This document shows positions 12,594 to 26,440 of a stretch of 64,000 nt of DNA, one piece after another; position 1 is the first letter of the stretch; the number at the start of each line of letters is the position of its first letter. Under the pieces are notes generated by a model. It made no database searches. It was not told the DNA's origin and saw only the letters and a program-made list of their open reading frames with translations. Both the position numbers and the translations under genes were made by a program. Origin of the DNA: Archegozetes longisetosus. Its lineage: Eukaryota > Arthropoda > Arachnida > Sarcoptiformes > Trhypochthoniidae. The stretch spans positions 5,911,855 through 5,975,854 of the forward strand of contig JAEMBT020000006.1 of assembly GCA_018873245.2 (NCBI GenBank), in the 5' to 3' direction.

Positions 12594-15500
12594 GTTTGAA
12601 TACAATTGCCACTAATTTTTTAATAAAATAATTGCGTCTCCAACCACTATGTGAGTAATTAATACATGAGTATTGAATTGTTTACTGCTTTTTATTTCCA
12701 ACATAAATAAGTTGACTAAAGGTTTGCTGATTTTTTCAAAAACCAATGCATTCCCTGATAAACCAAATCAGATTTGCTTCATTACAGAACGCATTCATCC
12801 AAATATTGTTGGAATTGGTTTACAACTATTGGTTTAGTCTAAAATACAAAAAAGAAAATAATCAATAATTAAGTACTTAATGCAAAACATACTGACAAAT
12901 GAGTACAAAGCTATTCATTCGTTACATCGAGTAATGGCCCGAAAATATTAATATTTCTCTAGTTTGTGTCTACTAAATTTGTGATAATAACTAACTTTTT
13001 ATCGGTTATTACTAGTGTACTGACTCAGTACTGTTAGAATGAGTCTCTTTTCCCTCGATGTGAGCCAATAACCTCACTTTTCAGATACTTTTCATTGTAA
13101 TTGAAGCGAACAGAGAAGAGAAAATCACAATAAACTTAGAATCGTTTGAATGACAGCAATAATTGAGAATAGTATGCAACAGTTGATGGATATTAGATTG
13201 AAGTTATTTAAAGATTACTTCAAGCTATCTTATGTTTATTCAAATTGTATTCCTTATGTTATTTGCATTATTATTCTATCAATTTGTTTGTTCAAGCTTC
13301 AATTGAACTTATCTTTAATAACATTTTGCCTAAATCTATTTCTATCTTGAAAAACTCCCAACTACATCAATCTTCTCAATTGCTTAATAAGTCAATTTTC
13401 TATTTATATTGACATTTCACTTTCAACTTTTATTATAAAAATTATATCTTTCTAAGAGTCGCTATCTTTTTAAAAGTCACTATCTTTTAGGTTTGTGTTC
13501 AGCTTTCAAACAGAACGCAACTTCTTGTATGATTAGCAAACAATATTACTTTAACTCAAAATTGACTACAAAATCTAACCAATTAAAAAATATCTTTTAA
13601 CCGAGATCGAGTTAAACGTGATTAAACCTGAAAGGAGATAATAAAGAATCGGAATGTTATGTAATCTAGTAAATAAAATGTTAGTAGATGTGAAATAGTT
13701 TGATGCTTCTATTTGTTCGCATTGATTGTATCCGAGAATTTGGACATTTCAATTGAAGTAATTTCACTAAATGCATCATTAAAAAGCGTTTACGGACACA
13801 CCTCATTAAATGAAGGCTAAATATTTGTCTATTGAAAAGTTTTCTTTTTCTAAATTCTAAAAGTTCTCCTCAACAAAACTTGTCTGCATTCTTCATTTCA
13901 ACAAAGAGATCACACGAATTCCATTCTTTCCCTAATTTTGCTTTGATTTGATTAAAGTTAGATTGTGTTAAACGAGTGTTGGGTCGAATAAATTAGATTT
14001 TTCGAAATAGTTGTTCAAATCAATTATTTATGGTTAATAGAGTTGAAGTTTCAATTGAATTTGATTGCTGTCAGCAATATTATATATTTCAACCTTTTCA
14101 ACCATTTTTCAATCTTTTTTACCAATAAACAGACAAAACGCTCTCAAAACTAATTTATATTTAGATAAATCGCTTGTCACTAAACAACTGAATATCAATT
14201 ATAGATATGGTAAAAAGAAATAAAAATTTCATTTCCATATACAGCATATTAAATTAGATTTAATCTTATATAAAATATGTTAATGGAACGAATTGCTGTA
14301 CTTTTGATTTCCTCATTCAAACAAAAAGCTTTTTGCACTTCATTCAAAAACCTTTTTACCATTTGAAACTCATGCCAACAAATAATCCCATCTAATCATT
14401 ATTAATCACTAAAAACCTTTTTACAACTTGCCTTACATCAAATTTTTTGCTAACTTTTGTGTTATTTCTTTCGAATATTAGTCATAAATTGAATAATCAT
14501 TAATTGATGGTCTGAATGGTTTGAACGATCCGTAAAGAACTAGTATTTTGACACTTGAAAGTATATAAATTTAGAATTTATTGTACCGGTATTTAAAGAT
14601 AAAGTTATTTTAGTAAAACATATAAATTTTGTTGAATATTTTCTAATCGTATCTCACCGTTTAATGACTGAAAAAATAATTATTTGGTTGCTAAGGTCGA
14701 CATCAATATTCAAAAGCAAAACAAAACGCTTTCATCAACTAGACTTTAAATAACGGAGCTCAAAGCTTATATGTTAAACAAGATGTAGCATGTTTCATTT
14801 AAACTTAGTCTTTTAATATGATGGATCTTAGTAATTGAGAATTTTGCCGAAGTTGCCAAAGAGATCATGACGTCTAAGAATATAATAAGGAAATCACCTT
14901 TAAAAAGTCAATCTTGCACTGTCTAAATATTGCAGGTGTGTCGCTTTGTACTTTATTACTTATATCTTGAAAACTATGTCTACCTTTTCATTAACTTAAC
15001 AGTTGAAAATCAAAATTAATCATGAATTAACAAAACGATGTCAATACTACGTTAACTATATAACTATAATAAAATTAAAAATTCAAGGTTTATGTGACAA
15101 ATATTGATAGAGCAAGATGCTAAATTTGGAAGAACTGATTTTTAAATATTTAAATTAGTAATGGATGCATAAAGAAAAAGGATTTGAACTAAATTTAAAC
15201 AAATTTACAAATGCAAATAAGTTTGAAAATAAATGAAATGTAATTTATCTAAATTATAGCGTCTGGAAATTGTAAAACCTCAACAACTAATTAAATAATT
15301 AAAAAATATGTAATCTAGAAAGATCGACACAATTTTTGTAAAAAATCGACCTGCAATTAAGTTAATTTGAGGCGTGTCCCATTAAATTCAAATCATATTC
15401 AATGATTGACTTGAAAAACATAGATATTTTACAGTTGAATATTTAACAGATAAGACTATATTCATTTGAATAAAACATGACTTTATAGCACATACAAGTT

Positions 15501-18500
15501 TCGAATACTAGAGTTTTAGTCATGAAATTGATTTTTTTATCTCATTCAATAACTTCAGGTTGTGAATTGATTATTCTGGATTGATCATGTTGAATTGATC
15601 ATGCTGAATTGATGATTCTAAATGAATTTTATTGAACTATTGTAAAGTGAAGCAAAATGGAATGATGAAAATTGAAATTATGTTTTGTCTTTATTCATTG
15701 AACTTAATGACATATGAAAGAATGAGTAACGAAGTGATTGCTAAGCTTTGTTTCATTGAACTCCTCAAAATTGCGAGTGTTTCAAATAAATGTCACACAA
15801 ATTCTTACATTCATAAACGATTGCTGACATTGATCAATCACCAGTATTTGCTGTAATAGTAAGTGAATGACCGAAACTAAAAGCAAGTATTCACAAAAGT
15901 ATAACTTTTACAACATGTTTTCCGATGGCATTAGTTATTGATGCAAATCCGTTAAAAATTTCAAATGTGTTACAATATAAGACTATAACTGAAGCTGTTA
16001 TGAAACACTGTTTGACTGAACTTATTCATGGCTAAGCTAGGGTGTAGACAAATAAAAACATAACAATACTCTATTTGATTCATTGATACAGTGGTAAACG
16101 ATGCAGAGGGAGAGCATTATCTGCAACATTATCTTCTTATAGCATTCATGCAAACCTAACCTATCAGACAACAAGTAAATAATTATACTCTAATCATTAT
16201 TTATTTAAACTTTAGTTTCATCATTAGTTCTGCAAAACCAAGACAATCAAATAAATTAGAAGCTTGCTTAATCTAAAACTTATTCGTTTATTCAAATGAA
16301 TATTTTTAAACATTTTCGACTCATATTTCATACACCAATTCATTAACAAATTGATTAGGAATTGTTTCAAGAAATTGATAAGTTAATAGATATGACTGAG
16401 CCATACCTGAGATATGAAAAATGATTCAGATGAACAATTATATAAGTTATTTGAGTAGAGTTAATGTTTGAAACGTTTGTTTCACATAGATTTGAAGCCG
16501 AAACAAGTGGTACTTCAAGTTAGTTGAAGTATTTATAATTTGTGCTAACTTACGAAGTCCCTCCACGAATATAGCAAACCATTGGGAAAAAGGTCACAAA
16601 GTGACAATAGTATTAACAATAATTATTATTGTAATCCACTACCACTTCAATACCAGTTCAACCCACAGCTCTACCATCAGCTCATTCAAATACCTTTGCT
16701 AATCTCATTCTACTCATTATCTTCACACCAATTCCTGACTTTAATGAAGTAATGATTGCAGACTTTTGTTGAATTAGGTTTTGGAAAGCCATTAATTTGA
16801 ATATTAGTCAGTAATGAATCGAAAATAATGTATAGTGTATGTGTGAAATGAATTGACTGGACAAACAACGAAATTCCTTCCGGACTCTAGTTCATAGTAT
16901 CAAATACTTCAGTCTTATTCTCATATTAATTGCCCTGACTTTCATCTTTAACTAAATAACACTTGGCTTCAGTCAATTCAGCTTAATACTACTTTAAGTA
17001 GAAACAGACTAATGCCAATTAGACAAAAAAATCTATATTTTCTAGATCTAGATATAAAATTTAAATATTTCATTTGATGCTCTTATGTTTGATTTGACGG
17101 TCTTATATTTGATTTGATGCTCTTATATTTGGTTTAGTTGTACATTCAAGCAAGAGAGTATGCATTGCAACCTGTTTAACAACTGTTGGAAAAAAATTTC
17201 TAGTCATTCAAATGACGTATCGCTGTTGGTGTGAGATATTTTGGAAGTTGTCTATAGGTTGAACTGGAATTATAAACTCGAAACTTACACACTATGTTTT
17301 CAAATGCATCTACAGTTCGGGTCATTTCGTTATGCGAAGGTGTCTTACAGTCGGTCTTGTTTCAAATGCAACCTAATTTCTAAAATGCTTCTAAATTATT
17401 TACTTTATCTATTTCTCAGCTGTATTTCTTATGTCCCCATAGCTAATGACTACGAACAAACAATTACCATTTTACAAATTATTTTATGACAATACCGACA
17501 ATACCATAATTCCAGCCAATTCTGATTGTTTTGAAGCTGATTTGAGTTCACAAAAGTATTTTTTATGATAAGTAAGCCCAGTTTTTGAAAATAAAATCCT
17601 GTTATGTAGGAAATAATAACTTTGAATATTGCTCAACTCTAAACTTGAAAAGTTTAAGAACTACTTGATGCTCATTTTGTTCATAAATAAAAATCTACAT
17701 TGTCTTCGAACGCTGGCAAACTCAGCCTTTTCCAGGGATCTTACTAATTGCTAATTGATTTTCAGATTCCCCATTTGATTTCAAACTTTTTCTAATATAC
17801 TCAACAACAATTTTTTAATCACTGCCTTTCAATAAGTTTCTGAAGTTGTGAAAACAATACATGCAGTGAAAAATAATATTTGGCTATAAACTTACTCTGG
17901 GTATAATGATTTTTATATCTAAATCCTACGTGGAGATTGAATTTTATTTTCAATAAAATTCAGATAACATCTTAATTTACGATAAAAAATATTGTTTACA
18001 TAATATTAATTGTTACAAGTTTAAGAGTTATTTTTAAATTCTTAAAATATCTCAATGCAAAACCAGTTAATACATTAAAGCCATATATAGATTTACAAGA
18101 TGTTTGAAGTATTATTAGTATCTTATTAAGTTTAGCATAGAATGAATATCTTAACATCGATTAGATCAAAGATAATATCAGATGCAGTAGTGAAGACACA
18201 TTTCATCTTTATTGGTATATAAGATTAAAAGCGGTAAACGACTATAAAGTGAATTCATGTTTTGCTAGTTTCAAGTTTTACTTCCTAATACTATCCTAAT
18301 AGACTACCGGAATATTACATTTCCAGATCTTTTACCTCATATTTCTCAAATCTTAACCACTAGTAGTTGAAAAATATTTCCCATTTTTTCTCTCCCTAAT
18401 TAATCGCTTTTCCAAACTTTCTGCCAGTTTCTAAATTTTCTATCTATCAAAATTAATAACAGCAATTCAATTATAAATTTACTATTTCCGAGATCGTTCA

Positions 18501-21500
18501 AAAAAATCTTAATTCAATTTTTTATCAAATCATTTTAAGAGTTGCAGTAGTAATTCGGCATTTTATTTCTCACAGTAATAGTTATCTGCAAATTTCAGTT
18601 TGAGCACTCATGCTATCAATTCGAGAAAATCATCTACTGTTACAACAAAACTTTTCGATCTTCAACTATCTAATCGCACTTTTGCTAATTTATATGAGTG
18701 CATAATAAACTTGCAAACTTGATTGTTTTTGAACGACTCCCATATGCAACCAATCAAATATTTGGCAATTCAGTAGCTTTGCTAATAAAGTCATTTTCGT
18801 TCCGAATCAGAAAAAAATCATTTTTTAAAAGCATTTATTGCCATCAAAATTCGATTTAAGCTGAAGAATTCAAAAACTTTTACATAAATGCAACAAAAAT
18901 GTATGCAATGAATGAATATGTGAGAAATATTTACAAATGGTCTTTGGATAGAGGTGAACTTGAAATTTGCTTACGATCACTTGAATTTTTGTAGTTTTTT
19001 AATACTTAATAAACTTACTGTACATGAATTTTAGTTGAAATCGGAATATTTCAAATAAAAATGTCTGACACAAAAATCTAGAATTCATATTTTTCTCAAT
19101 ATTCAAATATAAAAAACACGTTCAAATTTATAAATTTAATCGTTTTGTTGGTCTGTGTCTCTGATCTGGCGCTCAGTTAACCTCAAACGATAAGATTGAA
19201 TGACACCTAAGTTTTGAATGTTGATAAATAATTTGTTGTAAATAATAGTATTAAGAGCAGAGTTGTCGCGCATTTGGCATTGAAATTGTATAATGAGGTT
19301 AGTGTTAATGACCACAGAATGATGGAAAAACATATCCTTAAACATGACATTTTATTTTCTTAACATCAAAAAACTAACCCAATAATCTTAACAGACGTTC
19401 ATTTGAATACTTATTTAAGTTAAATTTTTTTTCATCATTCCGGAAACATCTTCAACCTTCAGTTTAGTTTCTAGTCTGAATCTTTTTTCCCCTGCCAACT
19501 TTTGACTAAGTGAAGAGTCTTGCTCTTCAATCAACAACATAGTAACAACGCTTAATATTTTCAAGTTTCCTAGAGTTTCTTTCATATTATTCAATTAATA
19601 AATATTATTAAAGAGAGATTGGGACAGTTTTTGATTTAAACTGATATCTAATATGAAGAGGTGGAAATTTGAAAAAATATTTCAAACAATGGACATGTTT
19701 ATCATGGATGTTCTGAAAGTTGATTCATGTAGTAAATTATATTGTTTATAGAATTGTTCATATCGGAAAAAAGGCATGAATACCGGTAATCTTTAATAAA
19801 TTGCAGTCTACTTCAATTGAAACAGATCTGACTCTTATTGAATTGGTTTATTCAAACAGAATTTCTTTAGACTGATTCTCATTAACGCGTCAATAATTTT
19901 TGATTGCAATATAAAAAACGTGTAGCAGTTGATTATTAAAAGAAAAAATGCCGGAAGATTTACACTATTCGATATGTCTACCTTGAAAGCGACATATAAA
20001 TAAGAATAATAATATTAATACTGCATAGAAAGAAGTATAATTTGCTTCCCTGTTTATAACTATATTCTAATTTGATAGAGGAAGTCATTCTCTTGTAACT
20101 TACACAACACTTTCATTTATTGTCCTAATCATTTTTAAATAGTTCATTCTATTATATTCAATACTAACTTCAACACTATCATTATATTTCTCTTGTTTCT
20201 TTTTCTTTTCATAAATCTTAACTCTTTAGTATCAGTTTAATAAGCTTATGGTACTTTTAGTTACTTATACCGAATTTGAGATAAGAATTAAAAGTGAAAT
20301 GTTATAAAATCCTAAAATAGCTATAATGTTTAATATAATGACCAGATTAAATAAAATATATTTGTACTTGGCATAAATTTATTTTCAATTTACATAAAAG
20401 TTAAATAAATATTTAACAACTTAAAATATAACCCTATGGGGCAAAGTTATAACAGAATAATTTGTGAATAGATTTCAAAATCAACTGTTTTGCTTTGTAC
20501 GTGTCAAGCAAAATAGTGCAAACGCGAATCTATTGATAAGCAATAAGTTTCTGTATTGACAATCCCAAAATAGTAGTTCGCTTCAGTAGTTCAGAATAAA
20601 GGGATGGTAGAAAAACAATCTAATTTCTATCGATTATAAACTTATCTAAATAGTACCTTTGAATTATTTGAACAAACTATTACCTTGATTTAGTGTCCAA
20701 ATAATAGATATCCTCTAGTCAAATAAAATGCAACTGTTGGCAAATAATTTGATGACAGATAGCGGTTGAACATCTAGTTTCAAATACAAATCTATATGAA
20801 TATCACTTTGCTGTCTCTCTATTTTGACAATTGCTCCAAATGTGAAAACATTAAGCAAACCTATTTTGCACTATACAGTTGACAAATACTTGATGGCATA
20901 AACGAAACTTTGATTGAAATGAGAATTTTAGTAAAGAAAAAACATAAATACGATGTTTGTATACAACAACTACACTATTTGGCTGTACGTATGGCACGCC
21001 ATTACCAGATGCCAGTTTGCCTTAAAATTTTGCTCAAACTAAAAAGAAATCTTTGTATGTTGAGCTGTGTCAGGTCTTGCAGTACAGCTAACAAGTTTCC
21101 TAAACGCCCAGCGGCTGAACGGGTTTATCAAACAACTACACACTTCATGCCGGAGCTGATCCCTCAATCCAATACTTGCTTTGCATCACTTATTATATCT
21201 GCCCATTCTTTAACTTACTAAAACTTGCTCGATCTTTATTATCAAAACAAATTATGCACCGAGACTTCACTAACACGTAAACGTTCATATAATAAATACA
21301 ATATTATTTACATTCTTTTATATTATTCTTCACTTTTATGCTCTTCCTATAGCTTACTCTAATCCCAAACTTCTCTCTATTGAACTTTTTTTCTTCTTAT
21401 TCAATACACTTTACTATTAAATTAATATTTTTAACCATTGCCTTCAGTAGGAACTAGTATTAACTTATCGTATTGCTCTTAGTTTATGTATTTTGCTATT

Positions 21501-22968
21501 TACTAAACTTGAAAGTTGACCTGTTCTTCATTTTGCATTCTTTAACCTCGAATTACTTATAGAAGGCATTTTTTATTTATGATTATTGGCAAGGATCGGC
21601 GCACTGACACCCAATTGACCGAAATAGATTCAGATCAGATTATCTTCTGACTTATAAATCAGTTTCTATGCTCTCAAAGACAAAGCAAACTGCTGTTCAA
21701 CTCATTCGATAGATAAACGTCCTCTCGTTTTCAGAACGATCGACCGCTTTTACCAGTCCTATACTCCTTATCTTTAATATCTCCATAACTCTTATCTTAA
21801 ATACAATACAATATCTTAACTTACCTTTTCTTATATCCTTGAAAATTGCAGTCTCAATTACACTGAATTACACTGAATTATTCCAATTCAAATCACATAC
21901 ACATTTCAAATATTTTGAGTTCAAATTGAATAAAATTATAACATATGCATAGAGTTTTTTCACTCATCGAACTTTTCTTTATTAATGCAATTCTAAATAT
22001 ATTCTAATCACCAGTTTTGCAAATATCAAGTTTATAACACAGATTTTGGTTTTATGTAAATATTTTTTTCCTAAAAAGCTCAGATTAATGAATGCATTAA
22101 AGTACAGGTTCATCAATAAGTTCATAACTTAATTTGGTTAAAATTGATTCAAGGTTATGATAGAGCTTTTTTCTTAATACTTCTGATTAAGTTCTTTCAA
22201 TTATTAAAATAAATAATATTGACACAATTGATTTCTAATCATTTGCAGCTATGGTAACCCAATTCTTACATAATCTCTTTAAATGGTAAAAAAATTATTC
22301 TCAATTCATGTGCTGAAATATACAGGTGTGAACTTTTAAAGGCATCAAACTTCATCAATTTGCATAACACTTTTTTCAACAACTAGAACGATCAAGTCTT
22401 AAATCTAAAACTGCTTGAAAATCGACTCAAACTTAAACAAAACACTAACTTTCCTAATTATTCATATTGATATAAACACTTGAGATAAGATGTAAATACT
22501 TGAAAACCTTATTAAAACTCTAATACTTGAGAATTTCATGTATTTAAGAGATAATCATGATTATGAATAACTAAAAGCTGTCAGAATTTCAATTCAAGTC
22601 CAAGAATTGCAAGATATTAATATTTAACTTTAGACTTAGAGAACCATACTTTAATGAAAAGATAAGTTCTTACTTTTAATTATTATTCAACTCAGTCACA
22701 AGAAAACAAATTATATATTAAAATAGAAGTCGAATAAAATTGCATTAGTTGTGAATTGATTTAAGTAACAGAATATATAAATTAAATTGTTTCTGAATTC
22801 ACAAGTAAGGTATAAGTTATAAGAATCAATGGAATTTATTTTTATTAAATCGGATTTAAGAGAATCAAAAACTAACATAACTTTGAAGAATTACTGCTCG
22901 ATATAATCGATGCATAAAATATCATCATTTAATTGAACAATTTTATTATTATTGCCAACTTGACAAGT
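12594..22968. other. Gene-poor AT-rich gap
   Basis: About 10 kb between the PDZ scaffold gene and ARPC4 with no supportable coding exon on either strand. Open frames are short and of low-information composition, including 13150-13350, 15632-15856, 17241-17489 and 20910-21221 (plus) and 19136-19345 (minus). Two TTTATT hexamers at 22835-22846 could be the minus-strand polyadenylation signal (AATAAA) of ARPC4. Nothing else stands out apart from the 20-bp repeat near 17.1 kb. Confidence 0.6.
17073..17132. repeat. 20-bp tandem repeat, about three copies
   Basis: Three successive near-copies of GATTTGATGCTCTTATATTT, the first partial. The second carries a CGG variant. Non-coding. Confidence 0.75.
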
Positions 22969-23553
22969 TTAAAACTTTTTAAGAAATTCTTCAGCAGTAA
23001 TTCTTGCTCTGGCATTGATGGCGAGTTTCATTTCATTAATTTCCTTATCAATTTCTTCCATGAAATGGATAATGAAATCAATGATTTTGTATCTGTACAT
23101 GGATTCAGTGTGAAAATTAGTTATAAGGAATGATATGTCATAACCATTCTCGAGAGAATTGTTCACATCATTGTTAACATTATTAGTATTATTAACGATT
23201 GTCTTGCCGTGAGAGTCAACTGTAGTGACAGGTTTTCGACGAAGAATAACGAAGTTGTCGGCCCTCATCATCATGAATCTGGTGAACTTATGGGCCAAAA
23301 TACGCTCGATGTCATCCGCCTGTTTGATCGCTATTGATATCCGTACCGAATTGATACTCGACTCTATCAATACTCTTTCCTTCTCGTTTCGACTTATCAC
23401 TACTGAGTTTAGTATCAATTCTTTACTGCTTCGCACTTCGATTTCCGGCTTGTTATGTCTTTCCACTACTTGTGAGTTGAAGTTCACCAAACATATCGCC
23501 GCCTCAAGTGTGCGCCGAACGCATGCCAGGTATGGACGCAAAGTCGCAGACAT
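22969..23553 (-). CDS. Arpc4: Actin-related protein 2/3 complex subunit 4 (ARPC4)
   Basis: A single open frame of 194 residues starting at ATG 23553 (MSATLRPYL) and ending TAA at 22971-22969. It aligns end to end with animal ARPC4 (about 168 residues), including SSQ-type [50 protein letters not shown] and the C-terminal helix around [18 protein letters not shown]4 pairs with ARPC2 to form the core of the Arp2/3 complex, which nucleates branched actin filaments in the cytoplasm. The extra length comes almost entirely from residues 110-136, an Asn-rich stretch between RRKPV and GYDISF where the family normally has one or two residues. It is either a loop insertion or an unspliced in-frame intron (see findings). 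Head-to-head with CFP1, with about 700 bp between start codons. Confidence 0.96.
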   Translation of the reverse strand: MSATLRPYLACVRRTLEAAICLVNFNSQVVERHNKPEIEVRSSKELILNSVVISRNEKERVLIESSINSVRISIAIKQADDIERILAHKFTRFMMMRADNFVILRRKPVTTVDSHGKTIVNNTNNVNNDVNNSLENGYDISFLITNFHTESMYRYKIIDFIIHFMEEIDKEINEMKLAINARARITAEEFLKKF

Positions 23554-24255
23554 TTTCAAATATCTTCTTATTACTCTTTTAGTTATTTAAATTTTAATTT
23601 TTTTGATTCTGATTTTTATTAATCAACTCCTGATTCGTATGTGTTATGACCAAACATTCAATTATTCGTCTAAATATTTGTCAACAAATACTCAATTGAT
23701 TTGAATCATCAGAATTGGACTGAAACTCGGAAAAATTGGCACTTTTTAACGATTGTTTAAATTAAATTAAATTAATTTAAAGAAATGTTGAGCTAAAAGA
23801 ACACTCCCATTGATTACAGGATATGTTATGATGTTGTGACTCATCAATTATGTACGCAATTGTTTACGTTTTCGGCAAATACTTTTTATATCGATTTTAT
23901 CATTTCTTCAATTCATATACATATTTTAACAGAAAAACAGCAAACATTCAAAAGCTTCAAAGTTCATTAATCTTTCCAATCAATTCAATAAACTTGATTT
24001 AATTCATGAAATTTTGAAAACCGGTGATTAGTATTTATTTTGAGTTTTCATATGAACGTTACTTATGTTTAGATAATATTAAAGTCATTTTTCGACCAAT
24101 TGATTATTACAATAATCACTTTTAGTACTATTTAATATGCATAAGCAGTGTATTCGACAATACTAAAAGCATGAAATAATGGTAACGAAACAATGAAGTA
24201 TAAACTGACATTCAAATGATATATAATTTAGGAAACTTCACAACATTTGGGAGAA
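23554..24255. promoter_or_regulatory. Shared upstream region between divergent ARPC4 and CFP1
   Basis: The two start codons face away from each other across about 700 bp of AT-rich DNA with no open frame, so both promoters must lie here unless a 5' untranslated exon extends further. No clear TATA/initiator pair was found. ATTTAG ending at 24231 is a possible splice acceptor, so CFP1 may have an upstream untranslated exon. The promoter call is inferred from layout. Confidence 0.55.
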
Positions 24256-26016
24256 ATGAATACAAACAGTGATTCAAATACAAGTAATAATAGAGTTAGT
24301 GCTTCGACAATCAATTCAAATAATAGAATGGAAAGATATAGAGAACCAGATGATAGAGAAGACGGAGAAATAGATGATGATGAAGAAGAAGGATCAAAGA
24401 ATTTATACTGCATTTGTCGGACGAGTGACACGAGCAGGTTTATGATAGGATGTGATAAATGCCTGGAATGGTTTCACGGCGATTGCATTAGTATTACTCA
24501 AGAATATGCAAAACGCATCCAACAGTTTTATTGTCTTATGTGCAGAGATAAAGACCACTCACTACAGATTAAATTTAAAGAAAGAAAAGTTACTAAAAAG
24601 AAAGATAGTGAATCTAACTCTTCATCTGTTAATAGTAGATCTAATTCTTCATCTGTTAAACAGAAATCTCTTAATACTATTAGTAGTAAATAATAATAAT
24701 AATAACGATTCAGATTCTGCTAAGGACAGAGATCCAGACTACAACCCAATTGAGAGAAGAACTGTTAAAAATTATTTTCCTTCTGACGATGATGATGATG
24801 ACGATTTTTACGATTCGTTTGAAGACAATAAACGTCTTAAGAAACACAATAAAGAGAAGAATTCAACGAATCGAAGAAGGGGTCGACCTGTGAAGGAAAA
24901 GGAGGACAAGAGAAGAAAGCCATACAGGAGCTCGACCGCCAGATCGAGACATCGGAAGAAAGACGAAGGAAATAAAAAGACACACAAGAAGAATAAGGAG
25001 CACGTAATAGAAGTTGAAACGGGACCAAAACAGTGTTATGGACCAGCGTGTATTAATGCGGCGCGAAAGGGATCCAAATATTGTTCCGATGAGTGCGGCA
25101 TCAAATTAGCCACTAATCGAATATATGAAATACTTCCACATCGCATAAGGCAATGGCAAAGCACTCCTTGTGAAGCAGACGAAAGAAGCCACAAAGCACT
25201 TGAAGCTATTCGTAATGAACAACAAGAGGCACGACGAATTCTCAACGAATTGGACATCAAGCAGAAAGAACTGGAAAATCTGATTAATTGCGGAAAAGCG
25301 ACGCCACCGATGACTGAAGAAGAATCAAATGAAGCTGAGAATGAGGCGGAAAGTGAATTAAGCGTCTATTGCGTGACATGTGGTCACGAAATCAATTATA
25401 GACAGGTAACAGTGTCTGATTTGATGCTTATTTTAGTGGTTTTCAATTTTCAAAATAGCTATCATTTGTGTTATCAATAGGCGCTCAAACATATGGAGAG
25501 ATGTTATAATAAGTATGAAAGTCAAACTTCTTTTGGTTCAATATTTAAGACCAAAATAGAGGGACAAACAGTATTTTGCGATGTCTTTAATCCTCAACAA
25601 AGAACCTATTGCAAACGGTAAGTAAAATATGAATTGAGACTTTGAATAAATAAAAACATTTGTTTTAATATTCTCTTAACTTTAGACTAAGAATTCTCTG
25701 TCCCGAACATTCTAAAGAGCCTAAAATAGCTGATGACGAGGTTTGCGGATGTCCTCTCGTGTCTCCAAGTTGTCCGTTCGAACATAGCGGAAAGTTTTGT
25801 CGAGTTCTCAAAAAGAAATGCAATAAGCATCATTGTTGGGAAAAGTTAAGACGCGCTGAATTGGATGCAGAGAGAATTCAACAGTGGCTTAAACTCGACG
25901 ATCTTTTTGAAAGGGAACAAAAGATTCGATACTGTATGGCTAACAGACATGGAATTCTTGGGCTTATGTTACATCAAACAATTGTACATGACGACAATGA
26001 ACCGCAAATCCATTAA
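24256..26016 (+). CDS. Cfp1: CXXC finger protein 1 (CFP1), SET1/COMPASS subunit, lacking the CXXC finger
   Basis: Four exons: 24256-24607, 24684-25405, 25481-25617 and 25686-26016, with introns of 76, 75 and 68 nt; 513 residues. The protein has an acidic N-terminus, a PHD finger (about 50-98) with all eight zinc ligands (C52, C54, C66, C69, H74, C77, C93, C96), a charged Lys/Arg/Asp linker, and then the CFP1 C-terminal region from about 232: QCYGPACINAARKGSKYCSD, NRIYEILPHRIRQW, a coiled coil, CVTCGHEINYRQ, ERCYNKYESQTSFGS, CGCPLV and CWEKLRRAELD. CFP1 recruits the SET1 H3K4 methyltransferase to promoters; the PHD reads H3K4 methylation. The CXXC zinc finger normally found between the PHD and the C-terminal region is absent: that linker has no cysteine, but it has RRRGRP at 181-186, an AT-hook core. 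The first intron is inferred from the frame change and is the least certain join. Tail-to-tail with the double-PDZ gene. Confidence 0.93.
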
Positions 26017-26440
26017 TTTGTTCATTATTTAAATAAACGCCTAAAATACTAGTAACGCATTATTATGCAAGCACTCGTCATATTAAAATTATTGTATGTT
26101 ATCAGATGTGGGCAACTATTCTTTTGAACCTACTTTTCAAAAATGTGTTGTCATTAATGACTGGAAATTATAATAAAAGCGATAGTTCATGTTATCAAAG
26201 TGAAGGATAAACACGATTATCAATTTTGGAACTCTATTATGAAAAGAATAAAATCACAACTTGTATGTAACTTTTCAACAAAAAATTTCATAATAACACA
26301 ATTCTTCATATCTTTTAATACTGTTTTATTTGTCATAAAAATTACAACAAAAATTGTTTAGATTTGATCAAAATTCGATTATAATTTAAAATTTACATGA
26401 CGTAAAAAATGGACTTTAATGTTATTAGCTAAGGCACTTG
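26017..26440. other. 3' flank shared by convergent CFP1 and double-PDZ genes
   Basis: Only 424 bp separate the two stop codons. AATAAA at 26032-26037, 16 nt after the CFP1 stop, is a likely plus-strand polyadenylation signal. TTTATT at 26325-26330 (AATAAA on the minus strand) would serve the PDZ gene. The 3' untranslated regions are therefore short and may overlap. No coding frame is seen. Confidence 0.65.
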
